37,763 nt of DNA from Pseudomonadota bacterium (GTDB taxonomy: Bacteria > Pseudomonadota > Alphaproteobacteria > Caulobacterales > Caulobacteraceae), in NCBI GenBank assembly GCA_023428785.1, contig JAEYWU010000058.1, positions 1 through 37,763 on the forward strand. Direction: 5' to 3'. Below are positions 15,800-24,186 of the stretch, piece after piece (position 1 is the first letter of the stretch; each line of letters opens with the position of its first letter). Both the position numbers and the translations under genes were made by a program. Below the pieces are notes generated by a model. It searched no databases and had not been told where the DNA came from. It saw nothing but the letters and a program-made list of their open reading frames with translations.

Positions 15800-15813
15800 T
15801 TGTCGCGGCGCAA
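15800..15813. promoter_or_regulatory. NnrR-type operator before the TonB receptor
   Basis: TTGTCGCGGCGCAA, which on the minus strand reads TTGCGCCGCGACAA and differs from the nirK site at one base. Its centre is 81 bp before the receptor start. Confidence 0.75.
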
Positions 15814-15846
15814 CCGCGTCTCTCCGCAATTGCCCGCTAGGGGTTT

Positions 15847-16245
15847 CTACAGAGCCGCAAAGAGGCCCAGCGGATCGTGGGCGCGGGCCACGGTGACGAT
15901 GAACAGGAACACCAGGAGGGCCGCGACGAGGAAGCCGATCCGTTGACGCCGGCTACGCTTCGACGAGAAGGCCATCGCCCCGAGGCCGATGTAGACGACC
16001 AGCAGAAGCACCTTCACCGTCAGCCAGGCGTCGACGAAGGGGTACTGCTGCACGATCGTCATCAGGATGAGCGCCGCGGTCAGCAGGGTGGTGTCGATCG
16101 TCCAGGACGCCAGCCGCGCCGGCAACTGCTTGGGCCAGGACGCTCCGAACAGGTTGAACGACCCGGCGCGCAGGGCGAACAGCACGCCGCTGAGGATCAC
16201 CGCGCCGATGTGGGCGTGGCGGATCTGAACGTAGAATTCCTCCAT
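15847..16245 (-). CDS. SirB-family small membrane protein
   Basis: 132-aa protein with four hydrophobic helices. It starts with EEFYVQIRHAHIGAVILSG, and has LPARLASWTIDTTLLTAALIL and WLTVKVLLLVVYIGLGAMAF, typical of the SirB (invasion regulator-like) membrane family, whose biochemical role is not established. Histidines in RHAHIG and the basic loop SSKRSRRQR are notable. It begins 6 nt after the norB copy 2 stop, so it is almost certainly co-transcribed with that reductase, suggesting a role in its assembly, haem handling or quinol electron supply. The start at 16245 uses ATG with GGAATT-like weak spacing. The function is unknown. Confidence 0.75.
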   Translation of the reverse strand: MEEFYVQIRHAHIGAVILSGVLFALRAGSFNLFGASWPKQLPARLASWTIDTTLLTAALILMTIVQQYPFVDAWLTVKVLLLVVYIGLGAMAFSSKRSRRQRIGFLVAALLVFLFIVTVARAHDPLGLFAAL

Positions 16246-16251
16246 CCGGGC

Positions 16252-18540
16252 TCAGCGCTCCACGGTGGAGTTTTCCGCCGCGGTCTCCTCGGGCTCGTCC
16301 CTGGGGCGCAGCCACAGGCTGGCGACGAACAGCGCAAGCGCGAGCGCGCCCACGCTGAACACCACGTCCCCGGGGACGCGCATCCAGACCAGCAACTCGA
16401 CGATCGGCTGCTGCATGAAGGTCTCGGAGCGTGCGTACCAGTAGCCCTCCCGGATCGCGGCCAGCAGCTGCAGCGTGCCCAGCGGGAGAAGCGTAAGCAG
16501 GGCCATCATCGCCAGCCCGATGTTGAAGCACCAGAAGGCGACCCGAAGCAGGGTCTCATTCCACTGCAGGTTCGGCTTCATGCCTCGCAGGCAGAACAGC
16601 ACAAGGCCGACGCCGAGCATGCCGTAGACGCCGAACAGCGCGGTGTGGCCGTGCAGGGGCGTCAGGTTCAGGCCCTGCATGTAATAGAGCGACAGCGGCG
16701 GATTGATGAGGAAGCCGAACAGCCCCGCCCCGACGAGGTTCCAGAAGGCCACCGACAGGAAGAACATCACCGGCCACTTGTAGCGGCGCATCCAGGGCGT
16801 CGCGCTGGCCATGCGCCAGTGGTCGTAGGCCTCGAAGCCGATGTAGGCCAGCGGCACCACTTCGAGCGCGGAAAAGCTCGCTCCCAGTGCGAGGACCGGC
16901 GTCGGGCTGCCCGCGAAATACAGGTGGTGTAGCGTCCCGAGAACGCCGCCGGCCATGAAGACGATGGTCGCGAACAGGACCGCGACGGTCGCCGTCTTGA
17001 CCGGGATCAACCCCAAGCGCGTGAAGAGGAAGGCGATCACCGCGGTCGCGAAGACCTCGAAGAAGCCCTCGCCCCACAGGTGGACCAGCCACCAGCGCCA
17101 GTACTCCACGATGGAGATGTGAGTGTGCTCGTTCCACATCAGGGCGGCGGCGTAGAACAGGCCGATCGCCACGACCGATAGGAAGAACAGCCCCACGATG
17201 GAGCGGGACTCCGCCGAGCCCCCTCTCAGCGCCGGCCACAAGGCGCGGCCGACCAGCACCAGCCAGATGATCAGTCCGAGGAACAGGAACCACTGCCAGA
17301 AGCGACCGCCGTCGGCGTACTCCCAGCCCTGGTGGCCCCACCAGAAGTTGTGCTCCAGATCCATCATCTGCATGACCGCCAACCACTGGCCGACGAACGA
17401 GCCAACCACGATGATCAGCAGGCACACCCACAGGATGTTCACGCCCAGCTTCTGGAAGCGTGGCTCGTGCCCCGAGATGGCGGGCGCGATGTAGAGACCC
17501 GTCCCGAGCCAGGCCGTGGCGATCCACAGCACGGCGAGCTGCGTGTGCCAGGTTCGCGTGATCGAATAGGGGAAAATCTCCGCCATCTCGTAGCCGTAAA
17601 CGAGCTGGCCTTCGACCTGGTAGTGGGCCGTCATCGCGCCCAGGAGGATCTGGACCAGGAACAGCGCCAACACGACCCAGAAGTATTTCGCCGTCGCGAT
17701 CATGGAGGGGGTGACCACCACGGAGCGCAACGGATCGCGGGCCGGAAGCTCGTGCGGCTCTTCCTTGCGGCCATGCGTCACCGCGTGGTGCCAGCCAAGC
17801 AGGGCGATCCCGGCCAGCAGGAAGGTCACGCTGAAGGCCGACCACAGGAAGGTCGTGGGTGGCGGGCCGTTCCCCACCAGCGGCTCGCTCGGCCAGTTGT
17901 TGGTGTAGGTGATGTCGTCGCCGGGTCGCTCAGTCGTGGCTGCCCAGGCGGTCCACCAGAAAAAGGCCGCGAGCACGCGCCGGTCCTCGGCCTGCGCCAC
18001 CGTGCCGTTCTTCATCGCATAGTTTTCACGCAGCTCTGCGTGTGACGGCGCATCGCCAAACAGGTCTTCGTAGTGGCGAGAAACAACGGGAATGGCCGCG
18101 GCGCGATCGGCCGACAGCGTGATGGTGCTGGTGTCGCGGTCAAACGTGTTTGCCCGCATGAACGGCCGTAGACGTCCCTGGAGGCCGGCCTGCTGCTCCT
18201 CTGTGAGGGCTGCGTACGAAGCGGCTCCGAAGTCCCGCGCGGCCCACGCGTCCAGGACGGCAACCGATTCACGGTGCAGCCAATCCGCGCTCCAGTCCGG
18301 GGCCACTAGGCCGCCATGGCCCCAGATCGAACCGAGCTGCATGCCGCCGATCTGCTGCCAGACCTGACGGCCCCGCTCGATGTCGGCACGCGTGTAGATG
18401 ACGTCGCCCGTCTCCGAGACCACCCGCTCTGGCATTGGCGGTTTGGCCTCGTTGATCTGGCCCCCGCTCCAGAGGAGCACAGCGAATGACGCGATCAGTA
18501 GGCCGATCAGCCAGATCCAAAGCTTACGAGTGCTGCTCAC
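16252..18540 (-). CDS. norB: Quinol-dependent nitric oxide reductase, copy 2 (complete)
   Basis: 762-aa single-subunit qNor, the usual length. It starts with a membrane anchor, then a periplasmic extension (about 40-220, WGHGGLVAPDWSADWLHRE). The haem-copper core has RTWHTQLAVLWIATAW, a low-spin haem histidine in this segment, MWNEHTHISIVEYWRWWLVHLWGEGFFE rich in the FeB-site His/Glu residues, LHHLYF, and LHGHTALFGVYGMLGVG near the end. Start is GTG at 18540 with a strong GGAGGTGGACC. It is followed by the SirB-family gene. Unlike copy 1 there is no recognisable NnrR site upstream; instead an IS6-family element begins about 150 bp upstream. It may have a different regulation, or the insertion may have removed its native control region. 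Whether it is constitutive NO detoxification or respiratory cannot be told. Confidence 0.95.
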   Translation of the reverse strand: MSSTRKLWIWLIGLLIASFAVLLWSGGQINEAKPPMPERVVSETGDVIYTRADIERGRQVWQQIGGMQLGSIWGHGGLVAPDWSADWLHRESVAVLDAWAARDFGAASYAALTEEQQAGLQGRLRPFMRANTFDRDTSTITLSADRAAAIPVVSRHYEDLFGDAPSHAELRENYAMKNGTVAQAEDRRVLAAFFWWTAWAATTERPGDDITYTNNWPSEPLVGNGPPPTTFLWSAFSVTFLLAGIALLGWHHAVTHGRKEEPHELPARDPLRSVVVTPSMIATAKYFWVVLALFLVQILLGAMTAHYQVEGQLVYGYEMAEIFPYSITRTWHTQLAVLWIATAWLGTGLYIAPAISGHEPRFQKLGVNILWVCLLIIVVGSFVGQWLAVMQMMDLEHNFWWGHQGWEYADGGRFWQWFLFLGLIIWLVLVGRALWPALRGGSAESRSIVGLFFLSVVAIGLFYAAALMWNEHTHISIVEYWRWWLVHLWGEGFFEVFATAVIAFLFTRLGLIPVKTATVAVLFATIVFMAGGVLGTLHHLYFAGSPTPVLALGASFSALEVVPLAYIGFEAYDHWRMASATPWMRRYKWPVMFFLSVAFWNLVGAGLFGFLINPPLSLYYMQGLNLTPLHGHTALFGVYGMLGVGLVLFCLRGMKPNLQWNETLLRVAFWCFNIGLAMMALLTLLPLGTLQLLAAIREGYWYARSETFMQQPIVELLVWMRVPGDVVFSVGALALALFVASLWLRPRDEPEETAAENSTVER

Positions 18541-18687
18541 GGTCCACCTCCGCGTCGAGCTGTTAGCTTAACCATAGGCTGGGGTCCGAGTTCCCTGGTA
18601 CAGGGCGTCGGTTCCAGCTGGGCTCCCGGCTTCAGCGTGCGCGCAGCAGCTAGATGACGTCAACCCGTTGAGCGTTGATCACTGTCA

Positions 18688-19502
18688 GCAGCGTTGTCAG
18701 CTTAATCGCCGCCGGCCAAAAGCAGCCCTCCTCTCCCCTGCTTAAGCAGCAGCGGCCGCCCAGGCGCCATGCGCGTCCGCGCGGAAACGGCGCAGAGTGT
18801 CTCGGCTGTCAGATGTCGCTGGGTGTAGAAGGTGTTGTAGACGGCGGCGTGAGTGGTGAGGAAGCGCTGGGCTGAGGCCTGGCTCCTGAACAGCTGCATC
18901 TGCCGTTCTCGCTTTCGGATCGGCAGATGCGAGTTCTCCGCCCTGTTGTTCTCCCGTAATCGGCCAGGCCGGTGCAGGTGCCGCAGGCCGAGCTGGTCCA
19001 GGGCGGCCGGGTAGGACTGCAGGCCGTGGGTGACGATCGCCTCAGGCTCGACGGGCTGATTGCGCAGGAGCCGGCGCAGCAGCTTCAGGGCTGCGTGGGT
19101 GTCCCTTCGCTTCTGGACCACCAGATCCAGTACCTCGCCTTCGTCATCGACGGCTCGCCAGAGGTACATGCGCCTTCCGCCGATGGCGCAGACCACCTCA
19201 TCCAGATGCCACCGGGGCGAAGGCGCATGACGACGGCGGTTCAGGTTCCTGGCGATGTGCGGGCCGAACTTGATCGTCCAGCAGCGGATGGTCTCGTAGC
19301 AGACGTCGACGCCGCGCTGAGCCAGCAGCTCCTCGATGTCCCTGAAGCTCAGGTTGAAGCGGAAGTATAGCCACACGGCAGGCGGATCACATCCGCCGGG
19401 AAGCGATGCCTCTTGAACGAAAGCGCAGTCACGAAACCCAGCCCCACAAGGCCGCTCAGGCAGTCTTCAGTGGAGACCTGTTAGCGTCAGACTGACAGCA
19501 CC
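18688..19502 (-). mobile_element. IS6-family insertion sequence, copy 1 (inactivated)
   Basis: About 815 bp, the IS6-family size. The right end reads CTGACAGCACC (inverted GGTGCTGTCAG) and the left end GCAGCGTTGTCAG, imperfectly matching. The same two ends occur on the copy at 24187-25009. I find no convincing 8-bp target duplication. It sits directly upstream of norB copy 2. Confidence 0.8.
18742..19432 (-). pseudogene. IS6-family transposase with two frameshifts
   Basis: The reading restored by eye begins with GTG at 19432 (FKRHRFPADVIR). It loses one base near 19380, where CGCC-TGCCGTGTGG replaces the CGCCAxGCCGTGTGG expected for the ...HAVWLYFRF helix. It continues through the DDE core (WHLDEVVCAIGGRRMYLWRAVDDEGEV, then NNRAENSHLPIRKRER). 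Near 18800 two extra bases (ACTCTGCGC instead of ACTGCGC) shift it again. In the corrected frame it ends LRRFRADAHGAWAAAAA with a stop at 18742, matching the intact copies. The third catalytic-region residue changes little, so decay is through the frameshifts. One reading runs 18702-19376 but its C-terminus is nonsense. Confidence 0.8.
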
Positions 19503-19506
19503 GTGT

Positions 19507-19550
19507 GGCATTGAAGTTAGCTACGAGACGGTCCGCTGCTGGACGCGGCG
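19507..19550 (+). pseudogene. Scrap of a second IS6-family transposase
   Basis: On the plus strand this stretch encodes GIEVSYETVRCWT, matching the IS6 transposase segment GIEVSYETIRCWT of the copy at 24241-24939, but no flanking transposase sequence remains. It abuts the right end of copy 1 in the opposite orientation, suggesting a rearranged older insertion. Confidence 0.6.
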
Positions 19551-19584
19551 GAATCGAAAGCCCACGCACTCTCTTACTTGAAGT

Positions 19585-22203
19585 CTAGGCGGCTCTTGAG
19601 CGTGGCTTCAGCAAGGCCTGGGTCGCGTCCATCGCGGTTTTCAAGTCGACGAGATCGGTCGGAAGCGAGGCGGTCGCGGCAGCCTCAACGCAGGCAGCGG
19701 CGTCGGCGACGGCGCGGGCGCCGATGGTCAGGCTCATGGATTTGATGAGATGGGCGGCCTCTGCGGACGCAGAGGCGGCGTCCTGCCCGACCAATTGCTC
19801 GAGCCGGGAGAGTGCGGCTGGCGCGCGCGTGAGCCAAACGTCTTCCAGCCGCGCCAAGAAGCCATCGCCGCTCATCTCAATCAATTCAGTGCGAACCTCG
19901 TCGTCGAGGAGAGGATCGCCCTTGTAGGGCGAGATCTGTTCGATATGGTCGGGCCTGACGTCCAATCCGGCGTCCGCATTTGTCCTGTAGTTCGAAAAAT
20001 GACGAAGCAGGACCCGCTCCAGATCGTCCAGACTGAAGGGCTTGTGGATGACGCCGTCCATACCGGCGGACTTCCAGGCCTCCGCGCCGGCGCCCACAAC
20101 GTGCGCCGTAAGCGCGTAGATGATGGTTGGCGGCGCGCCGACCCCGGCCTCGCGGGCGCGGATCAGGCGAGCGGCCTCGAAGCCGTCGAGGCCCGGCATG
20201 GAGCCGTCCATCAGGATCAGGTCGAAGGCGTGGGCGGCGGCGGCGTCGACGCCCTCGTGGCCGTCGCGGGCGATGCGGGGCGTCAGGCCTAGATGGCGAA
20301 GCGCCTCGGTGGCGACCTCTATGTTGACCTCGGAATCGTCGACCACGAGGATTTCCAGCCCCGCGAAGACGGCGCGGTCGGGCGCGGCGTGGCCGGCGGC
20401 CCGCTCGAGCGCCAGCGGGCGGCCCTGGGCAGCGCAGACCATGAGCGCCCTCACGTCCGCTTGGCGCAGGGGCGTGGCCAGGGCGACGGCGACGTCGCCG
20501 CGCGCGATGAGGCTTTCGGCCTCCTCGTCGGACGCGCAGACCCCGACGGTCGCGGAGGCCGGCAGGCCGCCGGCGCGGATCGTCTGCGGCGCGGCGAAGA
20601 CCAGGGCGTCGCCATCGCGCGCCGGGACATGGGAAGCGTAGCGGCGCAGGGCCGAGGTCGTAGGCCCCGACAGGCCGGCGACCCGGAGCGCAACCGCCGG
20701 CCAGGCGGGCACCGCGGCCGGCCCCGCGGTGGGCAGGGGCAGGGACGCGGCGAACACCGAGCCGCGCCCGACCTGGCTGGACAGACGCCATTCGCCGCCC
20801 ATCGCCCGGATGAACCGGTCGCAGATGGTAAGGCCCAGACCGGTGCCGCCGAAACGACGGGTGGTCGACTGGTCGGCCTGCGAAAAGGCGTCGAACAGGG
20901 TCGGCAGCTTGTCGGCGGGAATGCCAATGCCACTGTCGCGTACGGCCAGCAGGATGTGGCCAGGCGCCTGGTGGTCGGGTTCGATCGCGATCAGGGCGCC
21001 GCCGGTCTCGGTGAACTTGAGCGCATTGTTCAGCAGGTTGGACAGGATCTGGCGCAGACGGACCGGGTCGCCCATGACCCGCGGCGTCTGGGGGCTGACG
21101 AAGACGGCGAGGTCCAGTCCCTTGGCGCGGGCGCGCTCGGCGAAGAGGGCGGCCACGTCCTCGGCTACTTCGACCAGATCGAGCGGCTCGGATTCGAGGT
21201 CCAGCTTTCCGGCCTCGACCTTGGCGAAATCCAGGATGTCGTTGATGATCGCCAGGAGGGACCTGCCCGACTTGGCGATGATGCCGGCGTGGCGGCGCGG
21301 ACGATCGGGCAGAGGCGAGCCGGCGAGCAGCTCGGCGAGGGCGAGGATGCCATTGAGCGGGGTGCGGATCTCGTGGCTCATCGCGGCGACGAAGTCCGAC
21401 TTGGCGGCGTTGGCCTCCTCGGCGACCCGCTTGGCGTCCTGGAGGTCGGCGGTCCGTTCGGCGACCTTGTGCTCGAGGCCCTCGACGTGGGCGCGGATTT
21501 GGCGGTCCCGCTCCCGCACGGCTGCAATCAGTTCGCCGAAGCCAACGGCGAGTTCGCCGATCTCGCCATCGGCGTGGATTTCCTCGCGGGGGGCGTAGTC
21601 GTGGGTCTTGCGCACCGCGGACATCTGATCGTTCAGCTGGATGAGGGGCCGCACCAGGCGCGCGCCCATACGCCAGGCGACGAGGATGCCGCCGATGGCA
21701 GCCACCAGGGCGCCGACGAGGGTCGCCAGCATGGACCCGAGGAGCCGGGCCCTCATGTCCGGCAGGTCGCTGAACAGGATCAGCCGGCCGACGACGCGGC
21801 CCTCGTGGACCACGGGCGCCTCCGCCGTCAGGGTGCGGGTTTGGAGCATGCCCACAAGGCCGAGCTGGCCGCCGGACTGGACCGTGGCGTCGCCCAGAAG
21901 CCGAACCCCGGCCCCGGTTTCGGCCAGGACCACGCCGGCGGCGGTCTCCAGTCGGCCATAGGAGATGTCGGAGCGGTCGCCGATGGCGCGTACGACCCGG
22001 AAAGCCCCGGCGCTGTCCTGAGCGGCGACGGCGTCGGCGGCGATGGACGCCATGACCGAGCCGGTGGCCATCAGGCGGTCCTGTTCGAGGGTGACCTGGC
22101 GTCGGGCGTCGAGCCAGGTCGCGAGCCCGGCCGTGACGACGCACGAGGCGCCCAGCGACGCGAGGACCAGGCCGGCAAGCTTTCGTTGAATGGTACGCGC
22201 CAA
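19585..22203 (-). CDS. Hybrid sensor histidine kinase with receiver and HPt domains
   Basis: 872-aa membrane kinase. It has transmembrane segment 1 (about 9-29), a periplasmic sensor (30-155), transmembrane segment 2 (about 155-176), HAMP and coiled coil (178-265), and HisKA with His277 in AAMSHEIRTPLNGI. The ATPase has NLLNNALKF, DSGIGI and GGTGLGLTI. A degenerate receiver-like stretch follows (about 500-595), then a full receiver with Asp666 in LILMDGSMPGLDG and an HPt domain with His818 in AAHLIKSMS. Start is TTG at 22203, supported by GGAGGG nine bases upstream. It is divergent from the TadG-like gene. It resembles ArcB/BarA-type phosphorelay kinases; the signal and the output regulator are unknown, though the single-domain receiver at 23618 is a candidate partner. 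Confidence 0.9.
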   Translation of the reverse strand: MARTIQRKLAGLVLASLGASCVVTAGLATWLDARRQVTLEQDRLMATGSVMASIAADAVAAQDSAGAFRVVRAIGDRSDISYGRLETAAGVVLAETGAGVRLLGDATVQSGGQLGLVGMLQTRTLTAEAPVVHEGRVVGRLILFSDLPDMRARLLGSMLATLVGALVAAIGGILVAWRMGARLVRPLIQLNDQMSAVRKTHDYAPREEIHADGEIGELAVGFGELIAAVRERDRQIRAHVEGLEHKVAERTADLQDAKRVAEEANAAKSDFVAAMSHEIRTPLNGILALAELLAGSPLPDRPRRHAGIIAKSGRSLLAIINDILDFAKVEAGKLDLESEPLDLVEVAEDVAALFAERARAKGLDLAVFVSPQTPRVMGDPVRLRQILSNLLNNALKFTETGGALIAIEPDHQAPGHILLAVRDSGIGIPADKLPTLFDAFSQADQSTTRRFGGTGLGLTICDRFIRAMGGEWRLSSQVGRGSVFAASLPLPTAGPAAVPAWPAVALRVAGLSGPTTSALRRYASHVPARDGDALVFAAPQTIRAGGLPASATVGVCASDEEAESLIARGDVAVALATPLRQADVRALMVCAAQGRPLALERAAGHAAPDRAVFAGLEILVVDDSEVNIEVATEALRHLGLTPRIARDGHEGVDAAAAHAFDLILMDGSMPGLDGFEAARLIRAREAGVGAPPTIIYALTAHVVGAGAEAWKSAGMDGVIHKPFSLDDLERVLLRHFSNYRTNADAGLDVRPDHIEQISPYKGDPLLDDEVRTELIEMSGDGFLARLEDVWLTRAPAALSRLEQLVGQDAASASAEAAHLIKSMSLTIGARAVADAAACVEAAATASLPTDLVDLKTAMDATQALLKPRSRAA

Positions 22204-22307
22204 GGCCGCAAGCCCTCCGAACCACCACGATACAGTGCGTTAATGACCGACGGCTTAAGGTGCATTCGAAACGATCGCCCAAGCTGGGTGGATCGGGGGC
22301 GGCGCGT

Positions 22308-23570
22308 ATGTGGGCCTGGACGTCGATCTTCAAGGGGCTGCGGAAGTTCGCTTCCGACAGGCGCGGGACGATCCTGCTGAAGTTCGCCCTAGGGGCGCCG
22401 GCGGTCGGCGTACTGGGGCTGGGCGCGATCGATCTGCAGGCTGTCTATTCGGCCAAGGCCCAGCTGCAGGAAATCGCGGATGCCGCCGCGCTGTCGGGGG
22501 CCCGCGAGCTGAGCCTCGCCGTCAACGACGACGGACCCGAGGGCCGGGCCAATTCCTATGTGGACGCGCATTTCTCGGAGTGGCGCGACGCGCCGCGCAC
22601 GGAACGGACCATCGAGGTAATGGAGATGGACGACGGCAGCCGCGCACTGCGGGTTTTGCTGGAGGCCAACCGGCCGTCGTTCTTCGCCAATCTGCTGCCG
22701 CCGGGCGGCTGGGACATGCGCGCCGAGGCCATCGCGTCCTCGGTCAACGCCGTTCCGCTCTGCGTGCTGACGCATGGAACGGACCGGGACAAGGTCCTCA
22801 ACGTCAAGGATCAGGCCCAGATCCGAGCCCCGTCGTGCATGATTCACTCCAACCGCGACATCGTGGTGGAAGGGGGCCGGCTCTCGGCGGCGGCGGTTCA
22901 GGTGGTGACGCGCGCCAGCGGTTCGATAGCCCTGGGCGCTGCGACCGGGGCGGCCGCCATCCCCGACCCATTCGTGGGACTTCCGCTGGGAGAGGGTGCC
23001 ACTACGCGCGACGAACTCCGCTGCGACCGGAGTACGGTGCCGCGCGTGGTCACGTCCGGCCGATATCGATTGGCGCCTGGGGTTCATTGCCACGGGCTGA
23101 ACATCGAAGGCACGGCCGAACTGGTTCTTGATCCCGGCGAACACTGGTTTGTCAGCGGCGCTCTGATCATCAAGGAGAACGCCCGCCTGTCCGGGGACGA
23201 CGTCGTTCTATTGTTCGACCGGACGTCCAAGTTCGAGTTCAAGGATAGTGCGCTGGTCAATCTAGACGGGCGCGAGAGTGGCCCCTTCGCCGGAATGGTC
23301 ATGGCGGCGGCGCGAGGCAACACTCAGGATTTCATCATTTCCAGCGATCAGGTGGAGAGCCTGCTGGGCGTGATCTACGTGCCTAGTGCCACCCTTATCG
23401 TGGAGGGTTCGGCCGAGGTAGCCCGGGAATCGGCCTGGACCGTCATTGTGGCGAAGTATCTCCAACTGAAGGGCGCGCCACAGCTATTCATCAACGCTGA
23501 CTACAGAGGTTCAGACGTGCCGGTGCCGGATGGCGTAGGACCGTCCGGAGGAAGCCATCTGATCCGTTAA
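22308..23570 (+). CDS. TadG-like Flp pilus/surface protein
   Basis: About 420 aa. The N-terminus has a basic stretch then one membrane helix (about 21-45, RGTILLKFALGAPAVGVLGLGAI), followed by DLQAVYSAKAQLQEIADAAALSGARE, the hallmark of TadG/TadE-type pseudopilin-like proteins exported by Tad systems. The later part (about 240-400) is a set of repeating hydrophobic beta-strands (ELVLDPGEHWFVSG, LIIKENARLSG, FEFKDSALVNL), suggesting a beta-helix-like body. No other tad genes are here, so it is an orphan. ATG at 22308 is preceded by GGGGGCGG; an in-frame GTG at 22260 could extend it by 16 codons. Divergent promoter with the hybrid kinase suggests possible co-control. Exact function unknown. Confidence 0.75.
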   Translation: MWAWTSIFKGLRKFASDRRGTILLKFALGAPAVGVLGLGAIDLQAVYSAKAQLQEIADAAALSGARELSLAVNDDGPEGRANSYVDAHFSEWRDAPRTERTIEVMEMDDGSRALRVLLEANRPSFFANLLPPGGWDMRAEAIASSVNAVPLCVLTHGTDRDKVLNVKDQAQIRAPSCMIHSNRDIVVEGGRLSAAAVQVVTRASGSIALGAATGAAAIPDPFVGLPLGEGATTRDELRCDRSTVPRVVTSGRYRLAPGVHCHGLNIEGTAELVLDPGEHWFVSGALIIKENARLSGDDVVLLFDRTSKFEFKDSALVNLDGRESGPFAGMVMAAARGNTQDFIISSDQVESLLGVIYVPSATLIVEGSAEVARESAWTVIVAKYLQLKGAPQLFINADYRGSDVPVPDGVGPSGGSHLIR

Positions 23571-23617
23571 TCATTCAACAGGCTACTGTCCACTAGAGTA
23601 AAGGGCAGAGAGTTTTT

Positions 23618-24013
23618 ATGTCCGCTACCCAACGTATCCTTGTTGCTGATGATGACGTCCTCGTTCGAATGGTCGCGAACGAGACGCTAACCCGCGCCGG
23701 ATACGAGGTCGTGTTGGCTGAAGGCGGGAATGAGGCGATCGCGAGCCTGGAAGGGCAGCGGTTCGACCTGGTCATTACCGACATCATCATGCCGGATGTC
23801 GACGGACTGGAACTGACGCGCGAAGTCCGGCGGCGTTGGCCCCTCACGCCGATCATCGCCATCTCCAGCGGCGGGCGGCTAGACAGCGGATTCTATCTGC
23901 CGATGGCAAATGCATTGGGCGCTACTGCGGTGATGGCCAAACCCCTGCGGCCGGGACCGTTCCTGCTCGCCGTACAGGACGTGCTGGATCGGGCTCAGCG
24001 GCGGATCGCGTGA
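23618..24013 (+). CDS. Single-domain response regulator (CheY-like)
   Basis: 131-aa receiver with the acidic pair in LVADDDVLVRM, phospho-acceptor in LVITDIIMPDVDG, Ser in AISSGG and Lys in MAKPLRP. There is no output domain. The family is the GGG-loop type of soluble receivers common in Caulobacterales. ATG follows GGGCAGAGAG. It lies 47 bp after the TadG-like gene in the same direction and may share its transcript; together with the divergent hybrid kinase it could form a phosphorelay. The IS6 copy 2 lies 170 bp downstream. The stretch 24014-24186 holds nothing I recognise. Confidence 0.88.
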   Translation: MSATQRILVADDDVLVRMVANETLTRAGYEVVLAEGGNEAIASLEGQRFDLVITDIIMPDVDGLELTREVRRRWPLTPIIAISSGGRLDSGFYLPMANALGATAVMAKPLRPGPFLLAVQDVLDRAQRRIA

Positions 24014-24186
24014 GACGCAACGGCGTTCCGTCCTGACATGCCTTCGGAGAATTTCGCAAAAGCTCCGTTCAGCGGGGCGGGGTGCTTGGGCACAAATCGG
24101 TAGGGCCAGTCCCTTTGTCGGCTAAGGGTGCAAAGCGGACATGGAAACGGCAACCGGCGCTCAGCAGGCTTCGTAGGTCACGTCGC

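Noticed and set aside
18670..18690. TTGATCACTGTCAG upstream of norB copy 2 as an FNR box
   Set aside because: The second half-site is imperfect, it overlaps the IS6 left end, and it lies about 145 bp from the start codon.
19886..22333. 815-aa minus-strand frame overlapping the hybrid kinase
   Set aside because: Same strand, other frame, Arg/Pro-rich shadow; the kinase frame has all expected motifs.
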